Assembly (NCBI GenBank): GCA_035654795.1
Contig: DASRWC010000040.1
Span: 1-43,010, forward strand
DNA: 43,010 nt
Direction: 5' to 3'
Origin: JAAYLC01 sp035654795
GTDB lineage: Bacteria; Bacteroidota; Bacteroidia; Flavobacteriales; Flavobacteriaceae
Shown: positions 26,377-35,191 of the stretch, piece by piece
How the letters are laid out: every line of letters starts with the position of its first letter
Numbering within the stretch: the first letter of the stretch is position 1
The notes under the pieces: model-generated
What the model was told of the DNA's origin: nothing
The model's input: the letters and a program-made list of their open reading frames with translations, nothing else
Databases searched by the model: none
Made by a program: the position numbers and the translations under genes

Positions 26377-26762
26377 TATACTAATTTAGCCAATTTTGTC
26401 ATGGCAAGAGCACTTACTGCCATAACCAAGTCGCGCACGGCTACATCTACATACATCCATCCGGCGATTAAGGTGAGCGCGATTCCTGTCAGCCAGCTCG
26501 CTACTATAATACCGCCTACTCTCGGTTTAAACAAAACAATGAGGCCTGCAATTATTTCTATTATTCCTACAAGCATCATAAAAGTTTCGCCTGAAAATGG
26601 AAGGAAGTCCAGTAAAATCGGATTAATATAGTGTGTCCAATCCGTTAGGATATTGAAGAATTTATCTGCTCCCGCTGCGATAGGGAGGATAACGAAAACG
26701 ATCTTCATCATATTGAAAACCTGTCTCACATGTTGATGCTGTTCTTGAATAGCTGTTTCCAT
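26376..26762 (-). CDS. DoxX-like integral membrane protein
   Basis: The 128-residue product is mostly hydrophobic with four predicted membrane segments (about 15-33, 52-74, 80-100, 105-125). It resembles the DoxX/DoxD superfamily of small membrane proteins, including the GxxEIIAGLIVLFKPRVGG region at the second and third segments. Members have been linked to thiosulfate or quinone redox and to oxidative stress, but no catalytic residues can be assigned. It overlaps the sigma factor gene by one base. It may sense an envelope signal for the sigma factor, which is an inference from position only. Confidence 0.75.
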   Translation of the reverse strand: METAIQEQHQHVRQVFNMMKIVFVILPIAAGADKFFNILTDWTHYINPILLDFLPFSGETFMMLVGIIEIIAGLIVLFKPRVGGIIVASWLTGIALTLIAGWMYVDVAVRDLVMAVSALAMTKLAKLV

Positions 26763-26997
26763 AATGTAATTTTTTAAAATTTGAACATTTGAAGCCGGTA
26801 TTGTAAAGGCTTCTATTAAATTAGAGTGGATGAGGTGAAGAAAGGTTACAGAAAGGTAATAAAAAATAGATTTTCAAATTCAAGCAGATGCTGAAAACGG
26901 TTAGAAATGAACCGGTAGGAGGCCGGGTCACCAATTAAAATTTGATAATTTTGTAATTTCAAAATAGGCGGCTTAGTCCATTATACAAAAACAACTT

Positions 26998-27762
26998 ATG
27001 AAAATAGTTTCTTGGAACGTAAACGGAATTCGTTCAATCGCCAAAAAAGATTTCTTTGACAGCGTTGAAAAAATAGATGCTGATATTCTTTGTCTTCAAG
27101 AAACCAAGGCGCAGGTACACGAAGTGGAGGCGGTATTATCTGAAATTCAAGGTTATCATCGATACTACAATTCTGCTGAAAGAAAAGGATATTCGGGAAC
27201 CGCAATTCTCAGTAAAATTGAACCTATTTCAGTTGTGAATGATATGGGCGTGGCCGAACACGATGCAGAGGGGAGGGTACAATGCGCTGAATTTGAAAAT
27301 TTTTATCTGGTAAATGTATACGTGCCAAATTCCGGACAACAACTGGAGCGTTTGGATTATCGCGCCCAGTGGGATTTGGATTTTCAAGCCTATTTAAAGA
27401 ATTTGGAAGAAACAAAACCGGTTATTCTCTGTGGGGATTTGAATGTGTCTCATCAACCCATAGATTTAAAGAATGATAAATCCAATTATAATAAAACCGC
27501 CGGATATACTCAGGTTGAAATTGATGGAATGACACGTTTACTAAGTCTCGGATTCATAGATAGTTTCCGTTTTTTCTATCCCGATAAAGAAGCATACACC
27601 TACTGGAGCTATAGATTTAAAGCGCGTGAACGGAATGTGGGCTGGAGGCTGGATTACTTTATTGTAAGTGAGAATTTTATGGATAAGATAGAAGATTCTA
27701 ACATTCTTCCTCAGTATTTCGGATCAGATCACTGCCCGGTGGTATTGAACCTTAATCTATAG
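26998..27762 (+). CDS. xth: Exodeoxyribonuclease III
   Basis: This AP endonuclease and 3'-5' exonuclease of base-excision repair acts on damaged DNA in the cytoplasm. The 254-residue product has all motifs of the ExoIII/APE family: SWNVNGIRS (N7 and neighbours), LQETK (metal Glu), YSGTAILS, NVYVPNSG (catalytic Tyr), GDLNVSH (Asp and Asn), RLDYFIVS and SDHCPV (catalytic His). A possible -7 box, TAATTTTG, lies at 26946-26953 without a good -33. It is monocistronic and converges on tRNA-Ser. Confidence 0.96.
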   Translation: MKIVSWNVNGIRSIAKKDFFDSVEKIDADILCLQETKAQVHEVEAVLSEIQGYHRYYNSAERKGYSGTAILSKIEPISVVNDMGVAEHDAEGRVQCAEFENFYLVNVYVPNSGQQLERLDYRAQWDLDFQAYLKNLEETKPVILCGDLNVSHQPIDLKNDKSNYNKTAGYTQVEIDGMTRLLSLGFIDSFRFFYPDKEAYTYWSYRFKARERNVGWRLDYFIVSENFMDKIEDSNILPQYFGSDHCPVVLNLNL

Positions 27763-27898
27763 ATTTTCCAAATTGGCATCAACTTCACGTTTTATTTTTT
27801 GTTGGCCAAAAATAAGATTCCTTGTTTTTTGAATTCAAGTGCTGCGAGGAGGATGACAATCCTTTACCGACGAGTATATTATCAGGACAAAGATATCC

Positions 27899-27927
27899 AA
27901 AAAAAAAGCCTCGTTTTCACGAGGCTT
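27899..27927 (-). terminator. Terminator of tRNA-Ser
   Basis: On the minus strand AAGCCTCG pairs with CGAGGCTT (27920-27927 and 27906-27913) around a 6-base loop, and a run of up to nine T follows. It lies 7 bases beyond the tRNA 3' end. Confidence 0.88.
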
Positions 27928-27933
27928 CCGTAG

Positions 27934-28018
27934 CGGAGGAAGAGGGATTCGAACCCCCGGAGGTGTGACCCTCAACGGTTTTCAAGACCGCCGCATTCGA
28001 CCGCTCTGCCATTCCTCC
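27934..28018 (-). tRNA. tRNA-Ser (anticodon TGA)
   Basis: On the minus strand the acceptor arms GGAGGAA and TTCCTCC pair, with discriminator G as required for Ser identity. The anticodon loop CTTGAAA carries TGA. The long variable arm typical of class II tRNA-Ser is present, and the T-loop is TTCGAAT. CCA is not encoded. The tRNA stands alone between xth and the PLP decarboxylase. Confidence 0.96.
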
Positions 28019-28027
28019 AGGCCGGTC

Positions 28028-28063
28028 TGAAGCAAGAGCTGCTTCATTGCGGGTGCAAATATA
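28028..28063 (-). promoter_or_regulatory. -7 box and leader hairpin of tRNA-Ser
   Basis: The minus-strand box TATATTTG (28056-28063) fits TAnnTTTG. Between it and the tRNA lies a perfect 7-bp hairpin (28028-28034 with 28040-28046, 5-base loop) that would sit in the 5' leader removed by RNase P. No clean -33 TTG is seen. Confidence 0.5.
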
Positions 28064-28111
28064 AAAAGCTTTTTGGTTTGAAAAAACTTTTTATCAGGTT
28101 TGCGATAAAAA

Positions 28112-29581
28112 TTAAATCAAATCTCCGGAAGTAACTTGATCCTTCATAACATCGCTCTGCGTCTTTCGTAAACAATCCCGGATCATATCCAAAGCTCGAT
28201 CTATTGTTCCAATTTTTGTTCGAAAAGAAAGAATGGCCATTCGTATCACAAATCTTCCATTAAGTCTTGTTGAACTAAAAAATACGCGACCATCATCGTG
28301 TATGTAATTCATTAGTGTCTGATTGAATTCATTTTCATTTTTATCGGTAGGAAACCAGAAATAGCTTACAGATAAATCCGGCTGCGGTCCTACCTTAAAT
28401 CCCATTTCAACTAATCTTTTTCTAAAATATTCAGTAAGAAGCAACTTTTCCTCTAAACATGCAATAAACGGTTTGATACCGTGTAATCGTAGCGGCAACC
28501 ACAGCCGCATGCCTCGGAAATGTTTGGTAAGTTCCGGCGATAGGTTGGCAGGATCAAAGGAAAGATCTTCCATTATGGCATCTTGCATATAATTAGCTTG
28601 ATAATTATTGGAATGTAAAACAGCCTCAACATCTTTTATCAATACCGCTCCAAGTCCATAAGGCAAAAACATCCCTTTATGGGGGTCAACCACAAGAGAA
28701 TCTGCTTTCTCTATACCGTGGAACAATCCTTTTCGTGAAGTAAGAATAAAAAAGCCACCATAGGCAGCATCTACGTGAAACCACATATTATTTTTCCGGG
28801 CAATAGTAGCTATTTCATCAAGAGGATCTATAACCCCAACGTCTGTGGTGCCGGCAGTGGCAATGACTAAGAATGGAAAGAGTCCGTTTTTCTTGTCTTC
28901 CATTATTTGTGCATTGAGAGAGTGGGGGATTATTCTAAATTCCTCGTCCAGTTCCGGATGGCGGATAATAACATCTTCCAGACCAATTATTCGAAGAGAT
29001 TTTTTAATGCAATGATGCGCCTGTCTGCTTAAATAAATCACACTTTTTAAAATCTTTTCATTCTTTACCAGATGTTTATCTCGGGCTGCCGTAAGTGCTA
29101 TCATATTTGAAATTGAGCCTCCTGACGCTAGATTACCCACTGCGCTTTTTGGGAATGAAAAAATGCGCTTCAGCCAGTCGATGACTTCATTTTCAATAGC
29201 TACTGCTCCCGGAGAAGCATAAGATACGCCTGCATATTCGTTAGAAATTGCTGCTAAAAAGTCGCCTAAAGCAGCTGCATAGATTCCTCCGCCGGGAATA
29301 TATCCTATATGACCGCCTGATGCAGCTCGCAGTCCCGGTTCTGTAACTTCCTCTTCAAATATTTGTAATAGCTCCGGTAAAGAAGAAGTCTCTTGTTTTA
29401 TTTGAAGACGTTCTTTATCAACGGGTTTATGTGTAAATGAAAATGCATTTGGCAAACGTGAGATATATTGGTCAGAAAACATTCCCACTTCCCGGAGAAG
29501 GTGAAGTCGCTCAGAAGAATCAATTTCCAAAAGATTCGCTTCTTTGGAAAGAGCTTCAATTTGTTCAATTAAATTTTTCAT
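28112..29581 (-). CDS. PLP-dependent group II amino acid decarboxylase
   Basis: These enzymes decarboxylate aromatic amino acids, glutamate, diaminobutyrate or similar substrates using pyridoxal phosphate. From the ATG at 29581 the protein has 489 residues. The PLP lysine is in VDPHKGM (about K302), the PLP-nitrogen Asp in HVDAAYGG (about D271), and the ring-stacking His in RQAHHC (about 189-190). A TTG further upstream (29659) would add 26 residues but seems an unlikely start. The substrate cannot be decided from motifs and no amine pathway genes are adjacent. It is divergent from a nitroreductase gene. Confidence 0.88.
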   Translation of the reverse strand: MKNLIEQIEALSKEANLLEIDSSERLHLLREVGMFSDQYISRLPNAFSFTHKPVDKERLQIKQETSSLPELLQIFEEEVTEPGLRAASGGHIGYIPGGGIYAAALGDFLAAISNEYAGVSYASPGAVAIENEVIDWLKRIFSFPKSAVGNLASGGSISNMIALTAARDKHLVKNEKILKSVIYLSRQAHHCIKKSLRIIGLEDVIIRHPELDEEFRIIPHSLNAQIMEDKKNGLFPFLVIATAGTTDVGVIDPLDEIATIARKNNMWFHVDAAYGGFFILTSRKGLFHGIEKADSLVVDPHKGMFLPYGLGAVLIKDVEAVLHSNNYQANYMQDAIMEDLSFDPANLSPELTKHFRGMRLWLPLRLHGIKPFIACLEEKLLLTEYFRKRLVEMGFKVGPQPDLSVSYFWFPTDKNENEFNQTLMNYIHDDGRVFFSSTRLNGRFVIRMAILSFRTKIGTIDRALDMIRDCLRKTQSDVMKDQVTSGDLI

Positions 29582-29672
29582 TTTTTGAGGATATGAAGAA
29601 GATAGTAAAGATACATCACGTAGGAGATGAATATAAGGCAGGATTGAAATTTTCTTCAATATCTGTAACAGC

Positions 29673-29700
29673 TTGGGCTGATTTTTATTCGTTAATTTTG
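29673..29700 (+). promoter_or_regulatory. Promoter of the nitroreductase gene
   Basis: TAATTTTG (29693-29700) matches the -7 consensus and TTG (29673-29675) lies 17 bases upstream. The start codon is 26 bases after the box, giving a short leader. Confidence 0.6.
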
Positions 29701-29726
29701 CAAGAATACAAATTCGAAAAAATCAA

Positions 29727-30362
29727 ATGCATTCCGAAACTTTGAAGAAATTGAATTGGCGCTATGCCACCAAAAGATTTGACAGTTCGAAAATTCTTTC
29801 TCCACAAAAACTAGATATTCTAAAGGAAGCCTTTAACCTTACGGCTACATCCTATGGACTACAGCCTGTGAAACTAGTTATTGTGTCAGATCAGAATTTA
29901 AAAGACCGGTTGATGCCGTTGACCTACAACCAGCCTCAGGTGCGGGATGCTTCGCACGTGTTAGTTCTTTGTGTGGAAATTGAAATTAATGAAGATTTTA
30001 TCATAGAACATTTTAAACGCGTAGAAGATATTCGGAAAACATCACGCGAAATTCTTCAGAAATTTGAAGATAATCTGGTCCGCACTTTTTCTGATAAGGA
30101 AAAAACAGAAATAAAAGAATGGATGATAAATCAATTATATCTTTCGCTAGGTGCTTTACTTACAGTGTGTGCTATGGAAAATATTGATTCCTGCCCGATG
30201 GAAGGTTTCCAACCGGATGAGTATGACCGACTGCTGGGACTGGATAAAATGGGATTGCAATCTGTTATCGTACTTCCGGTAGGATACAGAGATGAATCAG
30301 ATTTTTTCTTAAGTCTTAAAAAGGTGAGGAGGGGAGTAGAAGAGTTGGTAATTGAGTTGTAA
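29727..30362 (+). CDS. NAD(P)H-dependent nitroreductase family oxidoreductase
   Basis: This FMN-dependent flavoprotein family reduces nitro compounds, quinones or flavins. The 211-residue sequence resembles the NfsB-type branch. It begins with NWRYATKRFD (FMN-binding Arg and Lys), continues with LTATSYGLQPVKLVIVSD and NQPQVRDASHVLVLC, and has a C-terminal GLQSVIVLPVGYRDESD segment that binds the cofactor. The physiological substrate is unknown. It has its own promoter and lies 73 bases before a sugar aminotransferase gene, which may be separately transcribed. Confidence 0.88.
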   Translation: MHSETLKKLNWRYATKRFDSSKILSPQKLDILKEAFNLTATSYGLQPVKLVIVSDQNLKDRLMPLTYNQPQVRDASHVLVLCVEIEINEDFIIEHFKRVEDIRKTSREILQKFEDNLVRTFSDKEKTEIKEWMINQLYLSLGALLTVCAMENIDSCPMEGFQPDEYDRLLGLDKMGLQSVIVLPVGYRDESDFFLSLKKVRRGVEELVIEL

Positions 30363-30435
30363 TTGAGCGGGTAGAGAATTATTAGACGTAGAAAATTAAT
30401 AAGAAAACTAACAACCATTTAAAAAAAATATACTT

Positions 30436-31626
30436 ATGCCGGGGTTCGAACTATTTGGAAAAGAAGAGAAAAAGCATGTGAACGATGTGCTGGAGAATGG
30501 AATCTTAATGCGCTATGGATTTGATGGAATGCGAAATGGACACTGGAAAGCAAAAGAATTCGAAAAACAGTTTGCAAAACTTCAGAATGTGGAATATTGT
30601 CAGCTGGTTTCCAGCGGAACTGCTGCGCTCACCGTGGCACTTGCCTCAGCAGGAATTGGCGCAGGTGATGAGGTGATTATGCCAACTTTTACATTTGTTG
30701 CAAGTTTTGAAGCAATTCTTTCTGTAGGTGCAACTCCGATTTTGGTAGATATTGATGATACACTTACCCTTGATCCTGTTGCTGTGGAAGCTGCCATTAC
30801 CCCACGCACAAAATGTGTTATGCCCGTTCACATGTGTGGATCCATGGCAGACCTAAATGCGCTGAAGAAGATCTGTAAAGAACATAATCTCATATTATTG
30901 GAAGATGCCTGCCAGGCAATAGGCGCTGCCTACCAAGGAAAAGCAGTGGGAACAATAGGAGATATTGGATGTTATTCCTTTGATTTTGTGAAAACCATTA
31001 CTTGTGGTGAGGGAGGGGCGGTAGTTACCAATAATAAAAAGTATGCAAAACATGCAGATCATTATCAAGATCATGGACATGATCACGAAGGAAATGACCG
31101 CGGTGCTGAAGGACATCCCTTTATCGGGTATAATTTCCGAATTTCTGAACTTAATGCTGCTGTGGGGTTGGCACAATTGGAAAAACTGGATACTATACTG
31201 AGCATCCAAAAGAAGAACTATCTTTTATTAAGGCAAGTTCTGGAAAAAATTGAAGGGGTAACTTTTAGAAGGATTCCTGAAGGAGGAGAAAGCAACTATT
31301 CTTTTCTTGATTTTTTTATGAAAGATTCCGGAACTGCCGAATTAGCACATAAAGCTTTATTGGAGGCCGGCCTTGACGGTTGCTTCTATTGGTTTAAGAA
31401 TAACTGGCATTACATTAATGGGTGGCAACATCTGAAAGATCGAAAAACATTGAATAAACTACCTCAGGAAGTATTAAACGGGATGCAAAACCTCCATGAA
31501 ACCGATTTTTCAGCGAGCCATGAGGTTATGGGAAGGACCATTTCCATCCTTATTAAACTAAGCTGGTCTGAAGAAGAAGTTCATAAACGGGGTCAAATTC
31601 TGAAAAAAACCCTGAAGAATCTGTAA
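30436..31626 (+). CDS. kdnA: DegT/DnrJ/EryC1/StrS aminotransferase, probably Kdo8N transaminase (KdnA-like)
   Basis: The family aminates keto-sugars with PLP. The 396-residue chain has the PLP lysine K186 in FDFVKTITCGEGG and the Asp of LLEDACQAIGA. From memory, several stretches closely match KdnA of Shewanella, the transaminase making 8-amino-3,8-dideoxy-manno-octulosonate for lipopolysaccharide. These are the N-terminal MPGFELFG, RNGHWKA, VHMCGSMADL, the His-rich DHGHDHEGNDRG (212-223) and NNWHYINGWQHL. The partner oxidase KdnB is not in this window. The general family is certain; the KdnA assignment is probable. Confidence 0.75.
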   Translation: MPGFELFGKEEKKHVNDVLENGILMRYGFDGMRNGHWKAKEFEKQFAKLQNVEYCQLVSSGTAALTVALASAGIGAGDEVIMPTFTFVASFEAILSVGATPILVDIDDTLTLDPVAVEAAITPRTKCVMPVHMCGSMADLNALKKICKEHNLILLEDACQAIGAAYQGKAVGTIGDIGCYSFDFVKTITCGEGGAVVTNNKKYAKHADHYQDHGHDHEGNDRGAEGHPFIGYNFRISELNAAVGLAQLEKLDTILSIQKKNYLLLRQVLEKIEGVTFRRIPEGGESNYSFLDFFMKDSGTAELAHKALLEAGLDGCFYWFKNNWHYINGWQHLKDRKTLNKLPQEVLNGMQNLHETDFSASHEVMGRTISILIKLSWSEEEVHKRGQILKKTLKNL

Positions 31627-31702
31627 ATAAATTTTTCAGAAACCCATTTCCCAACAAATTTCGCTCGAGAAAAGTTTCTTCGGTTTATATTTCAAATAAA
31701 GA

Positions 31703-31728
31703 AACCTGTTTCAAAGGTGAAACAGGTT
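31703..31728. terminator. Bidirectional terminator-like hairpin
   Basis: A perfect 11-bp stem (AACCTGTTTCA, 31703-31713, with 31718-31728) closes a 4-base loop between the convergent kdnA-like and ribB genes. On the minus strand a T-rich tail follows (TCTTTATTTG), so it mainly serves ribB. The plus side lacks a T-run. Confidence 0.7.
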
Positions 31729-31753
31729 GTGGTATAAGAAGTTGTCCAAAAAG

Positions 31754-32899
31754 TTAGTATCTGATGTAGTCGGTAATTCTCAAGCCATATCCTATCATTC
31801 CTACTCGTCTGGTCTCTTCACTATTGGATATTAACCGGATGTTATGAATCCCCAAATCATGGAGAATTTGCGCGCCGATTCCAAAGTCTTTCACATCAGA
31901 AACAATGCGTGGTGCCTTGACTACCTTATCACTCTCTTGTTTGTTTTTCAATTCTTGTAAACGTGATAATAAATCCAATGATTCCATAGGTTGATTCACG
32001 AAAACAATCGCACCCTTACCTTCTTGATTGATCACTCGGAACATATCATCAAGTTTTTTTTCTGCATTATCAGTCAGAGCTACTAAAATATCACTATTGA
32101 CCATTGTGGCATTTACGCGCACCGGAACAGCTTCTTCGGGTTCCCACGTTCCTTTAGTAAGCGCTAAGTGTATTTGATTATTTGTTGTCTGATTATAGGC
32201 ACGGAGTCTGAATTCACCAAAATTGGTTTGAAGCATGAAGTCTTCCTTTTTTTCAATCAGTGAATCGTGTTCCATCCTGTATTTCACCAGATCTTCTATG
32301 GAAACCAGTTTTAAGTCAAACTTCTTTGCTACCTCTACAAGTTCGGGAAGGCGAGCCATGGTGCCGTCTTCATTAAGAATCTCCACAAGAATTCCCGCAG
32401 GTTGCAATCCTGCCAGACGAGCTAAGTCAATGGCTGCTTCTGTATGTCCTGTTCGTCGAAGAACACCGCCCTTTTTTGCTCTTAAAGGGAATATATGTCC
32501 GGGTCGGCCTAAGTCAGATGGCTTTGTTTCAGTATTGACAAGAGCTTTAATGGTCTTTGCCCGATCGTGAACAGAAATTCCTGTGGTGCATCCGTGACCT
32601 AATAAATCGACCGATACTGTGAATTGGGTATGGTGTAAAACCGTGTTGTTCTCAACCATCATGGTTAAGTCCAATTCATTACAACGTTGTTCGGTTAACG
32701 GAGCACAAATAAGACCGCGCCCGTGGGTGGCCATAAAGTTGATCATCTCAGGCGTAACCTTCTCAGCAGCAGCAATAAAATCGCCTTCATTTTCCCGATC
32801 TTCATCATCTACTACTATCACTACCTTTCCTGCTTTTATATCGGCAATGGCTTCCTCAATGGAATCTAATTTTATGATGTCTTTTTCAGTTGTTTTCAT
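31754..32899 (-). CDS. ribB: 3,4-dihydroxy-2-butanone-4-phosphate synthase with degenerate GTP cyclohydrolase II domain
   Basis: RibB makes the four-carbon unit of riboflavin from ribulose-5-phosphate. The N-terminal domain (about 1-216) is intact. It has the metal/substrate motif DDEDRENEGDF (31-41), HGRGLICAPL, HGCTTGISVHDRA and the RTGHTEAAIDLARLAG motif. The second half (about 222-381) has the fold signature of GTP cyclohydrolase II near its end (FGIGAQILHDLGIHNIRLI). However, it contains no Cys at all, so the three zinc-binding Cys are absent, as are the usual catalytic motifs. It is probably monofunctional, and GTP cyclohydrolase II must be supplied elsewhere. Confidence 0.93.
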   Translation of the reverse strand: MKTTEKDIIKLDSIEEAIADIKAGKVVIVVDDEDRENEGDFIAAAEKVTPEMINFMATHGRGLICAPLTEQRCNELDLTMMVENNTVLHHTQFTVSVDLLGHGCTTGISVHDRAKTIKALVNTETKPSDLGRPGHIFPLRAKKGGVLRRTGHTEAAIDLARLAGLQPAGILVEILNEDGTMARLPELVEVAKKFDLKLVSIEDLVKYRMEHDSLIEKKEDFMLQTNFGEFRLRAYNQTTNNQIHLALTKGTWEPEEAVPVRVNATMVNSDILVALTDNAEKKLDDMFRVINQEGKGAIVFVNQPMESLDLLSRLQELKNKQESDKVVKAPRIVSDVKDFGIGAQILHDLGIHNIRLISNSEETRRVGMIGYGLRITDYIRY

Positions 32900-32916
32900 A
32901 GCAAAAAAATGTGGTG

Positions 32917-32924
32917 CAAAGATA
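32917..32924 (-). promoter_or_regulatory. -7 box upstream of ribB
   Basis: The minus strand reads TATCTTTG, 18 bases before the ribB start. No -33 TTG at good spacing. It suggests ribB is transcribed apart from the lptF-lolA-ftsK run. No FMN riboswitch structure was recognised in the 130-base gap. Confidence 0.45.
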
Positions 32925-33029
32925 GGAAATCTGAACCTGAACTTTGGGATGAAGTTGAATCAGAAACCGAAGGGGTTTTTCTTAATTTATGAAAAACGAA
33001 ATCTTAAATAAGAAATTCAAAATGGGTTT

Positions 33030-34505
33030 TTAAGAAGCTTTCTCAGTGTTTTTGGTGCGCTTGATAAAGCCAAATAGTCTCCCTAGTTTTTGAAGAAATG
33101 CATCCATATCAAAAATACCTTGATCTGTAGTTGCTCGGTAAGTGAGCCAAATGCTTAGTGGAAACATGATGGCGGTACTCAACCAGGCAGCTATGTAGGG
33201 ATCTATGGTACCATCTTCCGCACTGTTTTTAGCAAAAATACCTATGAAATGATAGGTCAAGAAAAGTAAAATAGCCACAACCATGGGTAAACCCATTCCA
33301 CCCTTTCTAATAATAGCCCCGAGTGGTGCGCCAACAAAAAATAGAATTACACATGCTATTCCCAAAACATATTTCTCGTGAAGTGCAATTTCTGTTTTGT
33401 TTAGACGCTTCGTTTTCTGCCGGAAATCATCTTTTTTTGCGATTGCGGTTTGATACGTTCCTTTGGCATTGTTCAGTGCAAGTTTTACAATCTGGACTTG
33501 CTGCATGGGCGGATAAAGATCTAGCACGCCTTTTATTTCGTTTCTTGACTTAGAAGCAACTACAGGATCTTGCATTGCCGGAGGTCCCTCATTCATCCGC
33601 TCCATTCCCGAACGATAGTACATATTGCGAGTATAAGATTGTATATCATTGGTATAGCTGCGAGAAAGTGAGTCTATCTCTACTTTGAGTTCACTGATTT
33701 TATACATATTCTGGTTATCAACATCATGCTCTTTTTCAATGTCTCGCTTATTCAATTCTGTGAGATCGATATTGATAGAATATTCGTCAAAATAACTCTT
33801 TGCAAAGGGGGAAGTAGCCTGACTTTTAGCGTTATTGGTTATGATTTCTTCATAATAATTTCCTTCACGAAGAATTAATGACAGGGTGTTACTTCCGGGT
33901 GCACTTGCCAATTCTCCTTTATTGGCCACAATTACGGTATAATTGCCACTTGGGCGTTGGGGATTTTTTTTATGAATGATGACATCGTCTAAATACTGAC
34001 CTCGATCACCACTCTTTTTTTCAACTTTAATATTGAAAAGATCACCTATCTGGCTAAATTGTCCTTCAGCAATAACCATGGAAGGTTGGAATTGTGAAAT
34101 ATTCCGTCTAAGATTTTGCCATTTATATTCCGAGTAAGGAATTACGTTATTAGCAAAAAAGAAAGCTGTAATGGATAGAAAGGCAATAAATATCATGACG
34201 CTTCCCATAGCGCGTTGAAGGGAAATTCCTGATGATTTCATGGCGGCAAATTCATATTTTTCTGCAAATGAGCCAAAAACCATGATAGATGTTACAAGAA
34301 TTGTCAAAGGAAGCACTAATGGCATCATCTTAGGTGCAAAAAACCATAAAAATTTTAAGACAATCATTATGTCTAAATCTTTCCCGGCGAGCTCTGAAAT
34401 ATAGAGCCAGATGGTTTGAAGAACAAAGATGAACATCAGAATAATAAAGACACCTGCAAATGTCTTTAGATAACTGACGAGTATATAGCGGTCCAGAATT
34501 TTCAC
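33030..34505 (-). CDS. LptF/LptG family lipopolysaccharide export permease
   Basis: LptF and LptG form the membrane part of the LptB2FG ABC transporter that extracts lipopolysaccharide from the inner membrane. The 491-residue protein starts with LDRYILVSYLKTF, the typical coupling helix. It has three N-terminal membrane segments (about 10-35, 50-75, 100-120), a long periplasmic beta-jellyroll region and three C-terminal segments (about 380-460). It starts with GTG, 6 bases after the lolA-like gene. A charged periplasmic insertion (about 240-330) makes it longer than the proteobacterial forms, as usual in Bacteroidota. LptF versus LptG cannot be decided. Confidence 0.9.
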   Translation of the reverse strand: MKILDRYILVSYLKTFAGVFIILMFIFVLQTIWLYISELAGKDLDIMIVLKFLWFFAPKMMPLVLPLTILVTSIMVFGSFAEKYEFAAMKSSGISLQRAMGSVMIFIAFLSITAFFFANNVIPYSEYKWQNLRRNISQFQPSMVIAEGQFSQIGDLFNIKVEKKSGDRGQYLDDVIIHKKNPQRPSGNYTVIVANKGELASAPGSNTLSLILREGNYYEEIITNNAKSQATSPFAKSYFDEYSINIDLTELNKRDIEKEHDVDNQNMYKISELKVEIDSLSRSYTNDIQSYTRNMYYRSGMERMNEGPPAMQDPVVASKSRNEIKGVLDLYPPMQQVQIVKLALNNAKGTYQTAIAKKDDFRQKTKRLNKTEIALHEKYVLGIACVILFFVGAPLGAIIRKGGMGLPMVVAILLFLTYHFIGIFAKNSAEDGTIDPYIAAWLSTAIMFPLSIWLTYRATTDQGIFDMDAFLQKLGRLFGFIKRTKNTEKAS

Positions 34506-34511
34506 CTACCC

Positions 34512-35150
34512 TTAGATCTTATTTATATAGTAGCCGTCTTTTTTATATTTAGCTTCGTCAAAGCTAAAAAGGGTTTTGGAAAGGGGCTGATTTGTTTTGA
34601 AGGAATTGACAGTTACTGTAAATTGAGTGCCTTCGTCATCAGTATGAATCAATTTGTAAATATGTTTGGTTTGCGCGTCAATGCCGAGTAACACGTTTTT
34701 GACATTGGATTTGGGATCTGTGGGAGTCAATTTGATATACTGTATCTTCCGACCTTTTACATTCTGAGTGATATCTAATTTTGCATGGTATCCTTTTTCA
34801 TAAAAAGTAAGCATTCTGGAAGGTGTGATTTCCTTGTCTTCTTTTGCAGAGTATGCAGAAATGGTCACTTCTTCATCTTCGGGCACAATCGTATATACGT
34901 TTCTTCCGTCAAAAATCCTGGTAGTTCCCATCATGTTCAAAACGTATTTATCCCCTTCCAATACCACATCACCTCGAGTTTCTTGTTTGATATTTTCTTT
35001 GGAATTCATCAGAATATACTTGAAGTCAATAGTGATGTTGTCATAATTCTTCACTTTTTGCATCACTTCATTGAGTAGCCCTCTTGCATCTTGCGCCGAG
35101 GCATAAAATGTGAACAAACTAAATAATCCGAGTAGAACTATTTTTTTCAT
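34512..35150 (-). CDS. lolA: LolA-like outer membrane lipoprotein carrier protein
   Basis: LolA ferries lipoproteins across the periplasm to the outer membrane. The 212-residue product has a Sec signal peptide (about 1-19, cleavage after ASAQ or nearby). An open beta-barrel-like sequence follows, with ITIDFKYILMNSKENIKQETRGDVVLEGD, MLTFYEKGY and KNVLLGIDAQTKHIYKL. It lies between ftsK and the LptF/G gene (41 and 6 bases), so envelope biogenesis and division genes are grouped. Confidence 0.88.
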   Translation of the reverse strand: MKKIVLLGLFSLFTFYASAQDARGLLNEVMQKVKNYDNITIDFKYILMNSKENIKQETRGDVVLEGDKYVLNMMGTTRIFDGRNVYTIVPEDEEVTISAYSAKEDKEITPSRMLTFYEKGYHAKLDITQNVKGRKIQYIKLTPTDPKSNVKNVLLGIDAQTKHIYKLIHTDDEGTQFTVTVNSFKTNQPLSKTLFSFDEAKYKKDGYYINKI

Positions 35151-35191
35151 GATATAAGGTTTGGATTTTAAACAAGAATGTCAATCTTAAC

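Noticed and set aside
27752..27763. 12-base palindrome AATCTATAGATT over the xth stop codon
   Set aside because: It is short and AT-rich without a T-tract, so it is compatible with chance.
29582..29659. TTG start adding 26 residues to the PLP decarboxylase
   Set aside because: It is a rare start codon, and the added residues look unlike the family. The ATG at 29581 gives a typical N-terminus.
32900..33029. FMN riboswitch upstream of ribB
   Set aside because: The gap is short and AT-rich and lacks the conserved multi-helix core of the FMN element.
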